NCBI GenBank assembly: GCA_964244585.1
Contig: CAXTJM010000012.1
Coordinates: 62,001 to 126,000 of the forward strand
Origin: LMUY01 sp964244585
Lineage (GTDB): Bacteria > Pseudomonadota > Alphaproteobacteria > Acetobacterales > Acetobacteraceae
Length of the DNA stretch: 64,000 nucleotides
Reading direction: 5' to 3'
A program made the translations under genes and the position numbers. Within the stretch, counting starts at the first letter, position 1, and the number at the start of each line of letters is the position of its first letter. The notes under the pieces were generated by a model. It was given only the letters and a program-made list of their open reading frames with translations, had not been told where the DNA came from and searched no databases. Shown in pieces: positions 17,435-25,037 of this stretch.

Positions 17435-18322
17435 ATGGCTATGGAACTGCGTCACATCCGCTACTTTTTGGCTATTGCCAGGGAGCGTAACTTCACCAGG
17501 GCGGCCGCTGGTCTCGGCATCGGTCAGCCACCCCTTAGCTTGCAGATCAAGGACCTTGAGCAAGAGGTCGGCGCGTTGCTGTTCCGCCGCGTGGCGCATG
17601 GCGCCGAGCTGACCCCGGCGGGCGAGGCCTTCTTGGCCGTCGTCGGCGGCATGCCGGAGCTGGCTGCTCGCGGCGTGAGGCATGCCCAGCGAGCGGCCCG
17701 GGGGGAGATTGGTGTCCTGCGTGTCGGCTTCACAGCCTCCTCGGCGTTCAACGCTGTCGTGCCTGGCACGCTACGGGTGTTCCGCCGCGCCTATCCCAGT
17801 GTCGAATTGATGCTGGAGGAGGCCAATACGACGCGGTGCAAGGCAGGCCTCGATGATGGCACGCTCGACGTCGCCTTCCTACGGCCGGGAGGCGTCAGCG
17901 ACAGAGACCTTCACCTGCAGCTTCTTTCTGAAGAACCCATGATGGTGGCCATACCGACGGGCCATGTCATGGCTGGTGACGACGAGATCGATCTCACTCA
18001 ATTGGCAAAAGACCCGTTCATCCTGTTCCCACGGTCTATCGGGCCAACTCTGTATGACACGGTCATCGACGCATGCCGCCAGGCTGGATTTGAGCCGCAT
18101 GTCGATCAGTTCGCGCCGCAGATTTCCTCGATCGTCAACCTCGTTGCGGCAGAGCTTGGGGTATCCATAGTGCCGGCCTCGATGAGCCAGCTTCATATCG
18201 CCGGCGTGGTCTTCCGTGAGATCAAGGGCCAGACGCCGACAACCCGGCTCGCACTCGCCTATCGAAAAGGCAATACGTCGAACCTTGTACGAAACTTCGT
18301 GGCGGTAGCCCGCAGTAACTAA
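17435..18322 (+). CDS. LysR-family regulator of the itaconate-type operon (ItcR/RipR-like)
   Basis: A 295-residue LysR-type regulator. The winged helix-turn-helix covers about residues 1-62: ELRHIRYFLAIARERNFTRA then LGIGQPPLSLQIKDLEQEVG. A periplasmic-binding-like effector domain follows. It is divergent to the citramalyl-CoA lyase gene, sharing a gap of about 96 bp, the standard LysR control arrangement. It probably activates that operon in response to itaconate or a CoA derivative; that is inferred from similar loci. I could not define a clear T-N11-A operator in the gap. Confidence 0.85.
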   Translation: MAMELRHIRYFLAIARERNFTRAAAGLGIGQPPLSLQIKDLEQEVGALLFRRVAHGAELTPAGEAFLAVVGGMPELAARGVRHAQRAARGEIGVLRVGFTASSAFNAVVPGTLRVFRRAYPSVELMLEEANTTRCKAGLDDGTLDVAFLRPGGVSDRDLHLQLLSEEPMMVAIPTGHVMAGDDEIDLTQLAKDPFILFPRSIGPTLYDTVIDACRQAGFEPHVDQFAPQISSIVNLVAAELGVSIVPASMSQLHIAGVVFREIKGQTPTTRLALAYRKGNTSNLVRNFVAVARSN

Positions 18323-18506
18323 GGCATCTTCGCGACAGCCATACGACCAGTTTTCGGAGTGCCGTAAACCAGGATGTGCGATACCAAATAGAGACATTCT
18401 TTCGTAACACTGTCAGACGCGAAGCGGTCACCCGCCTCGCATCGATCACGTCGAGTATAGACAACACGAGCCTACCGTTTGGAGGTTTGAAACCCTGTTC
18501 CGATCC

Positions 18507-20252
18507 TCACGGGATGATTGGCAGCAGAAGATAAGGCTCCCTGCCCTGCTCGAAATGCATCCGATACTTGCGGCCGAAGATTTCGGGAGGACGGTCCTTG
18601 GGTTCGGCGTGACTGAACGGCCCCACCCCCGTCATCGAAAAGAGGTCGTCCGGCGTCTTGGCGTCGCCGAGGCCATGGTCGTAATCCTTGCCGCGGACGT
18701 TCAGTGCCAGCCGGTAGCCGGGCGGGATCACGATGCAGGTGGGCAGGATCTCGATGAGGAGTTCGACCGGCTGGCCAGGGACCAGCGGCCATGCCTCGTC
18801 GTGCGTGTGGTAGGGGCGGTACGGCAGGCTCTTCTCGACGTCAAGCTTGCGTTGCGAGGCCCGCAGCCAGCCTAGGCCAATGCACACCCGGGGATCATTC
18901 GTCCCGATGAACAGCACCTCCTTGCCGCCAGGATCGAACAGGCGCAACGCAAGGAAAAGGTCGGCGTCGGTGGTCTCGGATGACACGTAGAGCCGCGCCG
19001 CGATCGGGCCGGTGATCTCGATCTCCTTGTCGGAGGCCGGCAGGGAGAACATCACGCCGTCGCCCATGGCTTCGTACTCGATTGCATCGCCCTGGATGGG
19101 CTCCGGAGCCAGGAGGCTTTGCTGCGGGTCGAGATAGAATCTGGTCCACTGGGTGCGGGCCAGCGGCCACTCCTGCTCGGCTCGGGTGGTGAAGTTCTCA
19201 CCGGGGCGGCGGATGTCGAGCTCGACCGGCGGCTGCTTGTCCCAGCCAGTGTCTTCGCCCTTCAGGAAGTGGCCGAAGAAGCGCTTCTGCAGCGTGACGC
19301 CGGCGGTGCGATAGAACGGTGCGAAATGCGTGTTGCCATGCATCTCAAGCCACTTCTGGGTCGATCCCGCCGCCAGATAACCCTCGACATTGCCGCGCGG
19401 ATGGCAGCCCATCCCGCCCCAGTTGCCGGCGGAGAGAAGCGGCACGACAATTTTGGAATGGTCGGCCGTGCGCTCGCGGTAAAACGGGCCATCGAATGGT
19501 CGTTGCAGTTCTTCGTCGTAGCAGTTGGCGCGATTTGCTTCGAGGACGTCCGGCGGCAAGGTCTCCGGGCCGGCCACGAGCTCTCCGTTGAAGCGGCTTT
19601 TGACGCCGCGCTCGCCGACACCGTGCTGTTGCGAGGCCACCTGGCCGGGGAACCAGACCTGGTCGAACTGGCTCAGGATACCGCCGTGCCGGGACCAGTC
19701 GCGATACCAGTCGGCCGCACCCTCCCATACGCAGATCGCCGCCAGATGCGGCGGTTGCAATGCGGCAACGAGCCACTGGTTGATGGCGTAATACGAGATA
19801 CCATTGATCCCGACCTTGCCGTTGGACCAGGGCTGGGTCCCCGCCCACTCGATGCACTCGTACAAATCCCTGATCTCCCGTTCCGACAGCAGGTCGATCT
19901 TGCCGGGACTGCGCCCGGAGCCGCGTCCGTCGACCCTGACGCAGGCATAGCCGTCCGGAACCCACTTCTCGGGATCCACATGTTCCCAGACCTGGAACGA
20001 GCAGGTCGATCCTTGCTCGATGTCGGGGTAGGCGGCCACCATGCGGTCCCAGCTGCTCTTGTAGCCGTCCTGGAACGGCAGGCCTTTGCCGTATGGCCCC
20101 GACGCGATGATCACCGGGTATTTGCCGTCTGCCTCGGGAAGGAAGATGTCGGCACGAAGGACGACACCGTCGTCCATCGGGATCGGTGCATCCCAGATGA
20201 CCCGCATGCCTAGAATGTTCTCGATCCTGCCTGTGTCAGATACTTGATCCAT
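18507..20252 (-). CDS. CocE/NonD-family alpha/beta hydrolase
   Basis: A 581-residue hydrolase related to cocaine esterase and X-Pro dipeptidyl-peptidase (S15). The nucleophile elbow is GISYYAINQW with Ser153. VRVDGRGSGRSPG (about 106-118) is the oxyanion-side strand, and a C-terminal jelly-roll domain with EITGPIAARLYVSSETTDAD follows. The start at 20252 was chosen because it gives the expected N-terminus; the longer frame runs into the intergenic region. It is divergent to a TetR gene that has operators at its start, so it may be induced by its own substrate. Substrate unknown: an ester or amide. Confidence 0.85.
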   Translation of the reverse strand: MDQVSDTGRIENILGMRVIWDAPIPMDDGVVLRADIFLPEADGKYPVIIASGPYGKGLPFQDGYKSSWDRMVAAYPDIEQGSTCSFQVWEHVDPEKWVPDGYACVRVDGRGSGRSPGKIDLLSEREIRDLYECIEWAGTQPWSNGKVGINGISYYAINQWLVAALQPPHLAAICVWEGAADWYRDWSRHGGILSQFDQVWFPGQVASQQHGVGERGVKSRFNGELVAGPETLPPDVLEANRANCYDEELQRPFDGPFYRERTADHSKIVVPLLSAGNWGGMGCHPRGNVEGYLAAGSTQKWLEMHGNTHFAPFYRTAGVTLQKRFFGHFLKGEDTGWDKQPPVELDIRRPGENFTTRAEQEWPLARTQWTRFYLDPQQSLLAPEPIQGDAIEYEAMGDGVMFSLPASDKEIEITGPIAARLYVSSETTDADLFLALRLFDPGGKEVLFIGTNDPRVCIGLGWLRASQRKLDVEKSLPYRPYHTHDEAWPLVPGQPVELLIEILPTCIVIPPGYRLALNVRGKDYDHGLGDAKTPDDLFSMTGVGPFSHAEPKDRPPEIFGRKYRMHFEQGREPYLLLPIIP

Positions 20253-20478
20253 GTCAAGTTCTCCTGATTGGTTGATGTGGGCGGTCGCTGTAGCCCGGTC
20301 CCAAGCTGACGGTGTCGCGGCTCGGCTACCGGCAGAAAACACTTGCCGATTCAGGCTGATTTAGGGTGGCGGAGAGCCTTCCGGTCGACAGGCCCAGCCG
20401 TGTGCCGGAGCGCCTTGCGCAGGATCGAACGAAAGCTTTGCACGAGGTCGCTCATTCTCTAAACCCTTCGCAGGAGGC
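20253..20478. other. Shared promoter gap between CocE hydrolase and TetR gene
   Basis: About 226 bases, before the operators begin, with no supported coding sequence. It must hold the hydrolase promoter and probably part of the TetR promoter. The nearby operators lie at 20479-20494 and 20518-20533. Confidence 0.5.
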
Positions 20479-20494
20479 GGAACGCTACCGTTCC
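20479..20494. promoter_or_regulatory. TetR operator copy 1 (GGAACG-CTAC-CGTTCC)
   Basis: A perfect 6-bp inverted repeat, GGAACG and CGTTCC, separated by CTAC. An almost identical copy with spacer CAAC lies 39 bp downstream, over the start of the TetR gene. Two matching palindromes in front of a TetR gene are strong evidence for autoregulation. The ribosome-binding region of the regulator falls between the two copies. Confidence 0.75.
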
Positions 20495-20515
20495 ATCCAC
20501 TTAAGGACATCGACG

Positions 20516-21130
20516 ATGGAACGCAACCGTTCCGGCGAAGTTTTTTCGCTCCGCCGGCCGAGCGGAGCGGCCGTGATGCGGGTCGAAGTGACCGACGCAC
20601 TGTCCCGTGCCTTTTTTTCCGAATGGTCGCGGGTCGGTTATGCGGCGCTTAGCCTCGAGCGGGTGGCCAAGGAGGCAAGGGTTGGCAAGGCGGCGCTCTA
20701 CCGGCGATGGCCGTCCAAGGCGGCCATGGCGAGCGACCTCCTCTCGCGCGTCGGTCTGACGCTTACCGAGACCAGGGATACGGGATCGTTGGAGGCGGAT
20801 GTACGGGCGCTTCTGCTTGAGTTCCGGCGCGTGCTGCGCCATCGCGTGATCCGCCGCATCCTTGCCGATCTTTATGTCGAAACCGGACGCGAGCCAGCAC
20901 TTGCGGCAGCGGTCCGCCCATTCCAGCAGGCGAGGCGCGCCGGTGTCCAACAACTCATCGAACGCGCCATCATGCGTGGCGAACTTGCCGCAACGGTAAA
21001 CCGGGAGACGATCCTCGATTTTCTAGCAGGACCGCTCTACTGGCGGCTTGTGGTCCTGGGCGAACGCTGCGACCTCGCGCACATTGAGCGTCTTGTCCGA
21101 ATGACGACAGCCGCGGTGGCAGTGAGCTGA
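20516..21130 (+). CDS. TetR-family regulator
   Basis: A 204-residue regulator. The helix-turn-helix is at about residues 40-65 (SLERVAKEARVGKAALYRRW), typical of TetR, followed by a variable ligand-binding domain. The start at 20516 is preceded by AAGGA with nine bases of spacing. A longer frame upstream lacks this. Codons 2-6 lie within the second operator copy, so translation starts inside the regulated region. It is divergent to the CocE hydrolase and probably represses it. The ligand is unknown. Codon use and G+C are like the neighbours. Confidence 0.85.
   Translation: MERNRSGEVFSLRRPSGAAVMRVEVTDALSRAFFSEWSRVGYAALSLERVAKEARVGKAALYRRWPSKAAMASDLLSRVGLTLTETRDTGSLEADVRALLLEFRRVLRHRVIRRILADLYVETGREPALAAAVRPFQQARRAGVQQLIERAIMRGELAATVNRETILDFLAGPLYWRLVVLGERCDLAHIERLVRMTTAAVAVS
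20518..20533. promoter_or_regulatory. TetR operator copy 2 (GGAACG-CAAC-CGTTCC)
   Basis: The second copy of the inverted repeat, with spacer CAAC. It overlaps the first codons of the TetR gene, beginning at the G of its ATG. Repressor bound here would block its own initiation region. Confidence 0.75.
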
Positions 21131-21226
21131 CAACAACGCTTCCGGTGTGATCATGCCAGACCCAAGTCAACAGCGGCGTTGCAGGCAGCCACGTTCACCA
21201 GCCGGCCGCACCAATGTCACCGCAAG

Positions 21227-21793
21227 ATGAGTGTTTCACGTGAAACAAAGCTGGAGGATTATCTCAGCCTCCTCCAGCGTTGGGGGTCTTCACTCAACCT
21301 GACGTCGGCGCGCCGTAGCTCCTATGCAGCGCTGCGGTCCTTAGTGGACGATTGCCTCTGCATCACGCCGCATCTTCCAAGCCGCCTCGATCGTTTGATC
21401 GATCTCGGCTCGGGCCAGGGGCTGCCAGCGATCCCGCTGGCGATCGAGACGGGGATCGCGATCGAGTTGATCGAAGCCGACAAGCGAAAGGCGGCATTTC
21501 TGACCACGGTTCTGGCAAACCTGAACCTACAAGGCGTCGTTCACGCCAGCCGTATCGAGGCGACCCAACTCATTCCGGCACAATGCGTGACGGCACGTGC
21601 TTTGACATCCCTTTCCGGGTTGGCGACGTTGGCGCGCCCATTTCTCGCACAAGATGGCTACGGTCTTTTCCTCAAAGGACCCGCGGTGATTCCGGAAATC
21701 GGGCGCCTTGCGGCAGAGGGACGCTACAACGTCGAACTTCTTGCCACGACTAGGCCACCCTCAACCCTCGTCAAATTGACACCCATTGGGTAA
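21227..21793 (+). CDS. rsmG: 16S rRNA (guanine527-N7)-methyltransferase RsmG
   Basis: A 188-residue SAM-dependent methyltransferase, slightly shorter than E. coli RsmG (207). The SAM-binding motif RLIDLGSGQGLPAIPLAIE is at about residues 52-70. RsmG methylates G527 of 16S rRNA. The start at 21227 gives MSVSRETKLEDYL; codons 3-7 (VSRET) are the parS sequence. It is the first gene of rsmG-parA-parB, with parA starting 10 bp after the stop. Unlike many relatives, mnmG is not upstream here. The C-terminal end (LVKLTPIG) is somewhat short but looks normal. Confidence 0.93.
   Translation: MSVSRETKLEDYLSLLQRWGSSLNLTSARRSSYAALRSLVDDCLCITPHLPSRLDRLIDLGSGQGLPAIPLAIETGIAIELIEADKRKAAFLTTVLANLNLQGVVHASRIEATQLIPAQCVTARALTSLSGLATLARPFLAQDGYGLFLKGPAVIPEIGRLAAEGRYNVELLATTRPPSTLVKLTPIG
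21232..21247. promoter_or_regulatory. parS partition site within rsmG
   Basis: A perfect 16-bp palindrome, TGTTTCACGTGAAACA, which is the consensus chromosomal parS bound by ParB. It lies in the fifth base onward of rsmG and encodes V-S-R-E-T. The parA and parB genes follow within 600 bp and 1.4 kb, making this a complete ParABS locus. Confidence 0.95.
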
Positions 21794-21802
21794 GACCCGG
21801 GT

Positions 21803-22612
21803 GTGAGCGTCAAACCAGGCAGCAGCGAGCCGCACATCATCGCAGTGGCCAACCAGAAGGGCGGTGTTGGCAAGACAACCACGACGCTCAACCTGGCAAC
21901 CGCCTTGGCATTGGCTGGCCAGCGCGTGCTGATCGTTGATCTTGATCCGCAGGGAAATGCCTCCACCGGGTTGGATATCAGCCGAACCGATCGGCAGCCC
22001 GGCAGCTATAGCTGCATTACCGGCCGGACGGCCTTGCGAGATTGCATTCGTCCCACCCAGGCCGTCGGTTTGTTCATCATGCCTGCAGAGCCCGATCTAG
22101 CCGGTGCCGAAATCGAGTTGGTAAGCCAACCGCGCCGAGAATTCCACCTTCAGCACGCTTTCGAACAGCGGCACGATTTTGCGATCATCCTCATCGACTG
22201 TCCACCAAGCCTGGGATTACTGACGCTTAACGCCCTGGTGGCATCCACATCCATCCTGGTGCCGCTTCAATGCGAGTTCTTTGCACTTGAGGGATTGAGC
22301 CAGTTGGCCCAAACGGTCGACCGGGTTCGATCTCGTTTCAACCAAAAAGCGGCAATCGAAGGCATTGTCCTGACGATGTATGATCGCCGGAACAACCTGT
22401 CAGAACTTGTAGCTGCCGACGCAAGAAGCTTCTTCGGCAAACGGGTTTACGAAACCGTGGTGCCAAGAAGCGTTCGCGTGTCCGAGGCCCCCAGCCATGG
22501 CAAACCCGTCATGCTGTACGATCCCAAATCCATCGGCGCGCAGGCCTATGCCAAGGTAGCGCAAGAACTAAGCCACCGTTTCTCCCTGGCACCGATGACG
22601 GTTGGCGCATGA
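21803..22612 (+). CDS. parA: Chromosome partitioning ATPase ParA
   Basis: A 269-residue deviant-Walker ATPase. NQKGGVGKTTTTLNLATA carries the signature lysines (about residues 18-35), VLIVDLDPQGNAST is the switch region and IILIDCPPSLGLLTLNAL carries Walker B. Start is GTG at 21803. ParA forms a nucleoid gradient that moves ParB-parS complexes toward the cell poles. It overlaps parB by 4 bp (ATGA), and rsmG lies 10 bp upstream. All family motifs are intact, so a functional segregation system is expected. Confidence 0.97.
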   Translation: MSVKPGSSEPHIIAVANQKGGVGKTTTTLNLATALALAGQRVLIVDLDPQGNASTGLDISRTDRQPGSYSCITGRTALRDCIRPTQAVGLFIMPAEPDLAGAEIELVSQPRREFHLQHAFEQRHDFAIILIDCPPSLGLLTLNALVASTSILVPLQCEFFALEGLSQLAQTVDRVRSRFNQKAAIEGIVLTMYDRRNNLSELVAADARSFFGKRVYETVVPRSVRVSEAPSHGKPVMLYDPKSIGAQAYAKVAQELSHRFSLAPMTVGA

Positions 22613-23475
22613 AGGGTGCCTCGCCCCGACTTGGCCGGGGATTAGCGGCGCTGCTTGGCGACAGCCCGGCATCAACGAACCCGACGGACACCGTGGGCAT
22701 GGTGGACATTGACGTCTTGGAGCCAAGTCCGTTTCAACCCCGAGGCCCGATACGTGACGATGAGTTGCAGGAACTCGCCGCATCCATCCGGGCTCGTGGC
22801 GTGCTCCAACCCATCCTGGTCCGCCCATACGCGGCACGCCCCGACCGGTTTCAGATCATCGCTGGCGAACGTCGCTGGCGCGCCGCCCGATTGGCCGGTG
22901 TCGAGACGATCCCTTGTTTTATCCGCGACATGCCGGACACGGATGCCAGCGCGGCAGCCCTCGTCGAAAACCTTCAACGCAAGGACCTCAACCCGATCGA
23001 GGAGGCCGAAGGCTTCCGCCGGCTGATTGACGAGTTCGGGTTGACGCAGGAGGAACTTGGCAGCGCAATCGGCAAGTCTCGCAGCCATATTGCGAACCTG
23101 CTTCGATTACTGGGGCTGCCCTTGGACGTTATCGGGTACGTCCGCGATGGGCGATTGAGCGCCGGACACGCACGCGCGGCATTGGCCTGCCCAGACCCTG
23201 GCGCTGCCGCCGAGCAAATGCTCGCGCGGGGGTTGAACGTTCGCCAGGCCGAGGCGCTTGCAGTCCCAAGACCTCCTGCAAACATCCCTGTATCGCGGCC
23301 GCATAGTGCATCGGATAACAGCACAGCCGATCTTCGGGCCGTCGAGGCCGATCTTGCCGAACGCCTCGGTCTGGCGGTTTCAATCAGCTTCAACGGACGA
23401 GGCGGAACCGTGAGCCTGCGCTATCAAACACTCGACCAGTTGGACCATATCATCGCCAAGCTGGGTCAAGGCTGA
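22609..23475 (+). CDS. parB: Chromosome partitioning protein ParB
   Basis: A 288-residue ParB/Spo0J protein. The N-terminal CTPase domain contains the GERRWRAARLAG motif (about residues 86-97) and DASAAALVENLQRKDLNPIE, which loads and slides the clamp along DNA. The central helix-turn-helix (LTQEELGSAIGKSRSHIANL) recognises parS. A C-terminal dimerisation segment ends the protein. It starts within the ATGA overlap with parA. The consensus parS is 1.4 kb upstream, inside rsmG. Confidence 0.97.
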   Translation: MKGASPRLGRGLAALLGDSPASTNPTDTVGMVDIDVLEPSPFQPRGPIRDDELQELAASIRARGVLQPILVRPYAARPDRFQIIAGERRWRAARLAGVETIPCFIRDMPDTDASAAALVENLQRKDLNPIEEAEGFRRLIDEFGLTQEELGSAIGKSRSHIANLLRLLGLPLDVIGYVRDGRLSAGHARAALACPDPGAAAEQMLARGLNVRQAEALAVPRPPANIPVSRPHSASDNSTADLRAVEADLAERLGLAVSISFNGRGGTVSLRYQTLDQLDHIIAKLGQG

Positions 23476-23489
23476 CGCAGCCAGAGAGT

Positions 23490-24494
23490 TTAGAGTTTGG
23501 CCCTCGTCCCGGCGACCAGGCCGACGAGGCGGCTGGCGATTGCGAAATCCGGCGACGCCGCCCGCTTGCAAGCTATGTCGGCATCCCGGATCGCGCGGCC
23601 CAGCGCCTCCAACCGCGGCACATTCCAGCGTTGCACTTCCTGCAAGAAGGCAGGCACCTGGCGAGGGAAGATGGGCGGCTGCAAGCCTCGGCACGCTTCC
23701 TCCGCAGTGCGTCCGCCTTCCATAAGAAGACGGACCTTCAACACTCGCTGAACCTGGTTGGCCAACACCGCCAGCACTCCCGGACCACTTGCCCCGTCTC
23801 GACCTAGCTCCGCCAGCAAGGCGTCGCACTGAGGGGCCGATCCTGCCAGGGCGGACGACATGGCGGCACCTAGTGTCGCGTCCAGGCTGGCCGCGCAACA
23901 CGCCTGGGCAATCTCCAGCGTTACGCACCCTTCCTGCGCCGCATACAGGCTGAGCTTCTCAAGCTCACCGCGGCGACGATCCGAATCGCCCCCGAGTTCC
24001 TGCGTCAGATACGTCAGCGCAGCCGGCTCGACCGCCAATCCTGCAGCGCCAAGGACGCGCTTGATTTCACCGGCAAGCGCCGCCCCGGTGTCGGGATAGC
24101 AGGCGATGACGGCCCATTGCGGGTGCTTCTCCGCCAAAGCCCGGAGCTTGGAGCGCGCGGTCAAAGCAGCGCCTTCCAATAGGACGAGTGCATCTGCACG
24201 GTGGCCCGCCAGGCTTGCCAGGGAGGCGGCCAACCCGTCCGTGGCGTCCTGCACGCGAATGACCCGGCGTCCGCCACCCAGCGACAGGCTGGCTGCCTCG
24301 TCGCGGAGCCGGGCGTGCTCCTCTCGGGTCAACACGCATGATCGGAACGGGTCCGCTGCCGCCCCGACCACGGCCAAGGTTGCCAGGCCGACATGGTCGC
24401 GAATCCGGCCGGCGTCGTCCCCGTAGAACAGGATACCGCAGAACGCCGAGGAATCTTTCAGGACATGGGCGACCTGGTGGGCGGCGATTTTCAC
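23490..24494 (-). CDS. holA: DNA polymerase III subunit delta (HolA)
   Basis: A 334-residue protein of the HolA family, the clamp-loader subunit that opens the beta clamp during replication. It matches family length (E. coli 343). Typical sections are the N-terminal AFCGILFYGDDAGRIRDHV, equivalent to the nucleotide-fold region without a functional P-loop, then the middle YLTQELGGDSDRRRGELEKL. It converges with parB and is followed by lptE and leuS, the arrangement seen in many alphaproteobacteria. Short identities make this call somewhat dependent on context, but the DSDRRRGELEKL stretch is characteristic. Confidence 0.88.
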   Translation of the reverse strand: MKIAAHQVAHVLKDSSAFCGILFYGDDAGRIRDHVGLATLAVVGAAADPFRSCVLTREEHARLRDEAASLSLGGGRRVIRVQDATDGLAASLASLAGHRADALVLLEGAALTARSKLRALAEKHPQWAVIACYPDTGAALAGEIKRVLGAAGLAVEPAALTYLTQELGGDSDRRRGELEKLSLYAAQEGCVTLEIAQACCAASLDATLGAAMSSALAGSAPQCDALLAELGRDGASGPGVLAVLANQVQRVLKVRLLMEGGRTAEEACRGLQPPIFPRQVPAFLQEVQRWNVPRLEALGRAIRDADIACKRAASPDFAIASRLVGLVAGTRAKL

Positions 24495-24497
24495 CGT

Positions 24498-25037
24498 TCA
24501 ACCAGTCGCCGCACGTCGCGAGAAATAGGACGCAAGCTGAAGCGTGATCTGGTTGGCGACGGCTTCGGCAATCCGCCGCTGCGTGGCCTCGCTGGCGAGG
24601 TCGGCCTCGAAATACTGCTGGTCCAGGATATTGAGGCCATCGAGCGCCCGCGCGGTGCCGCTCGTCACCAACGTGCTCGCGGGATCCAGCATCTTCAGCG
24701 ACCAGGCCGCCGTGCCGATCTGGCGGACGCGGGTGACCGTGGAATCTTGCTGGATGCCGATGCTGTCCGAACTGATACCGAAGCTTACCGACAACTCGTA
24801 TTGCTTGGCCAACGCTTCGCTCGTGTTCGTCAGCCGTTGCTGCAGCGCCTGCCGGAGAAGTTGGCCCGCCCGGTCCGGCAAGACGGCGACGTCGACCAGC
24901 CCCAGTTCGTGCTGGGCGGGGCTCGACCGACCACCGCGCACGGCATAGACCGGCCGGAAACCGCATCCCGACACGCAAGCCGCCACCCCAAGCAGCAAAT
25001 GGCGACGAACCAGGTTCGGCCTGCTCACCGCGATCAC
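24498..25037 (-). CDS. lptE: LPS-assembly lipoprotein LptE
   Basis: A 179-residue lipoprotein. The signal peptide ends in a lipobox with cysteine at residue 25 (ACVSGC), followed by GFRPVYAVRGG. LptE pairs with LptD in the outer membrane to insert lipopolysaccharide. The middle has FGISSDSIGIQQDSTVTRVR, typical of the alphaproteobacterial LptE (DUF2057/LPS-assembly) fold. The C-terminal ANQITLQLASYFSRRAA fits too. It overlaps the leuS stop by 4 bp and lies before holA, the conserved leuS-lptE-holA order. The start is the leftmost methionine compatible with the lipobox. Confidence 0.9.
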   Translation of the reverse strand: MIAVSRPNLVRRHLLLGVAACVSGCGFRPVYAVRGGRSSPAQHELGLVDVAVLPDRAGQLLRQALQQRLTNTSEALAKQYELSVSFGISSDSIGIQQDSTVTRVRQIGTAAWSLKMLDPASTLVTSGTARALDGLNILDQQYFEADLASEATQRRIAEAVANQITLQLASYFSRRAATG

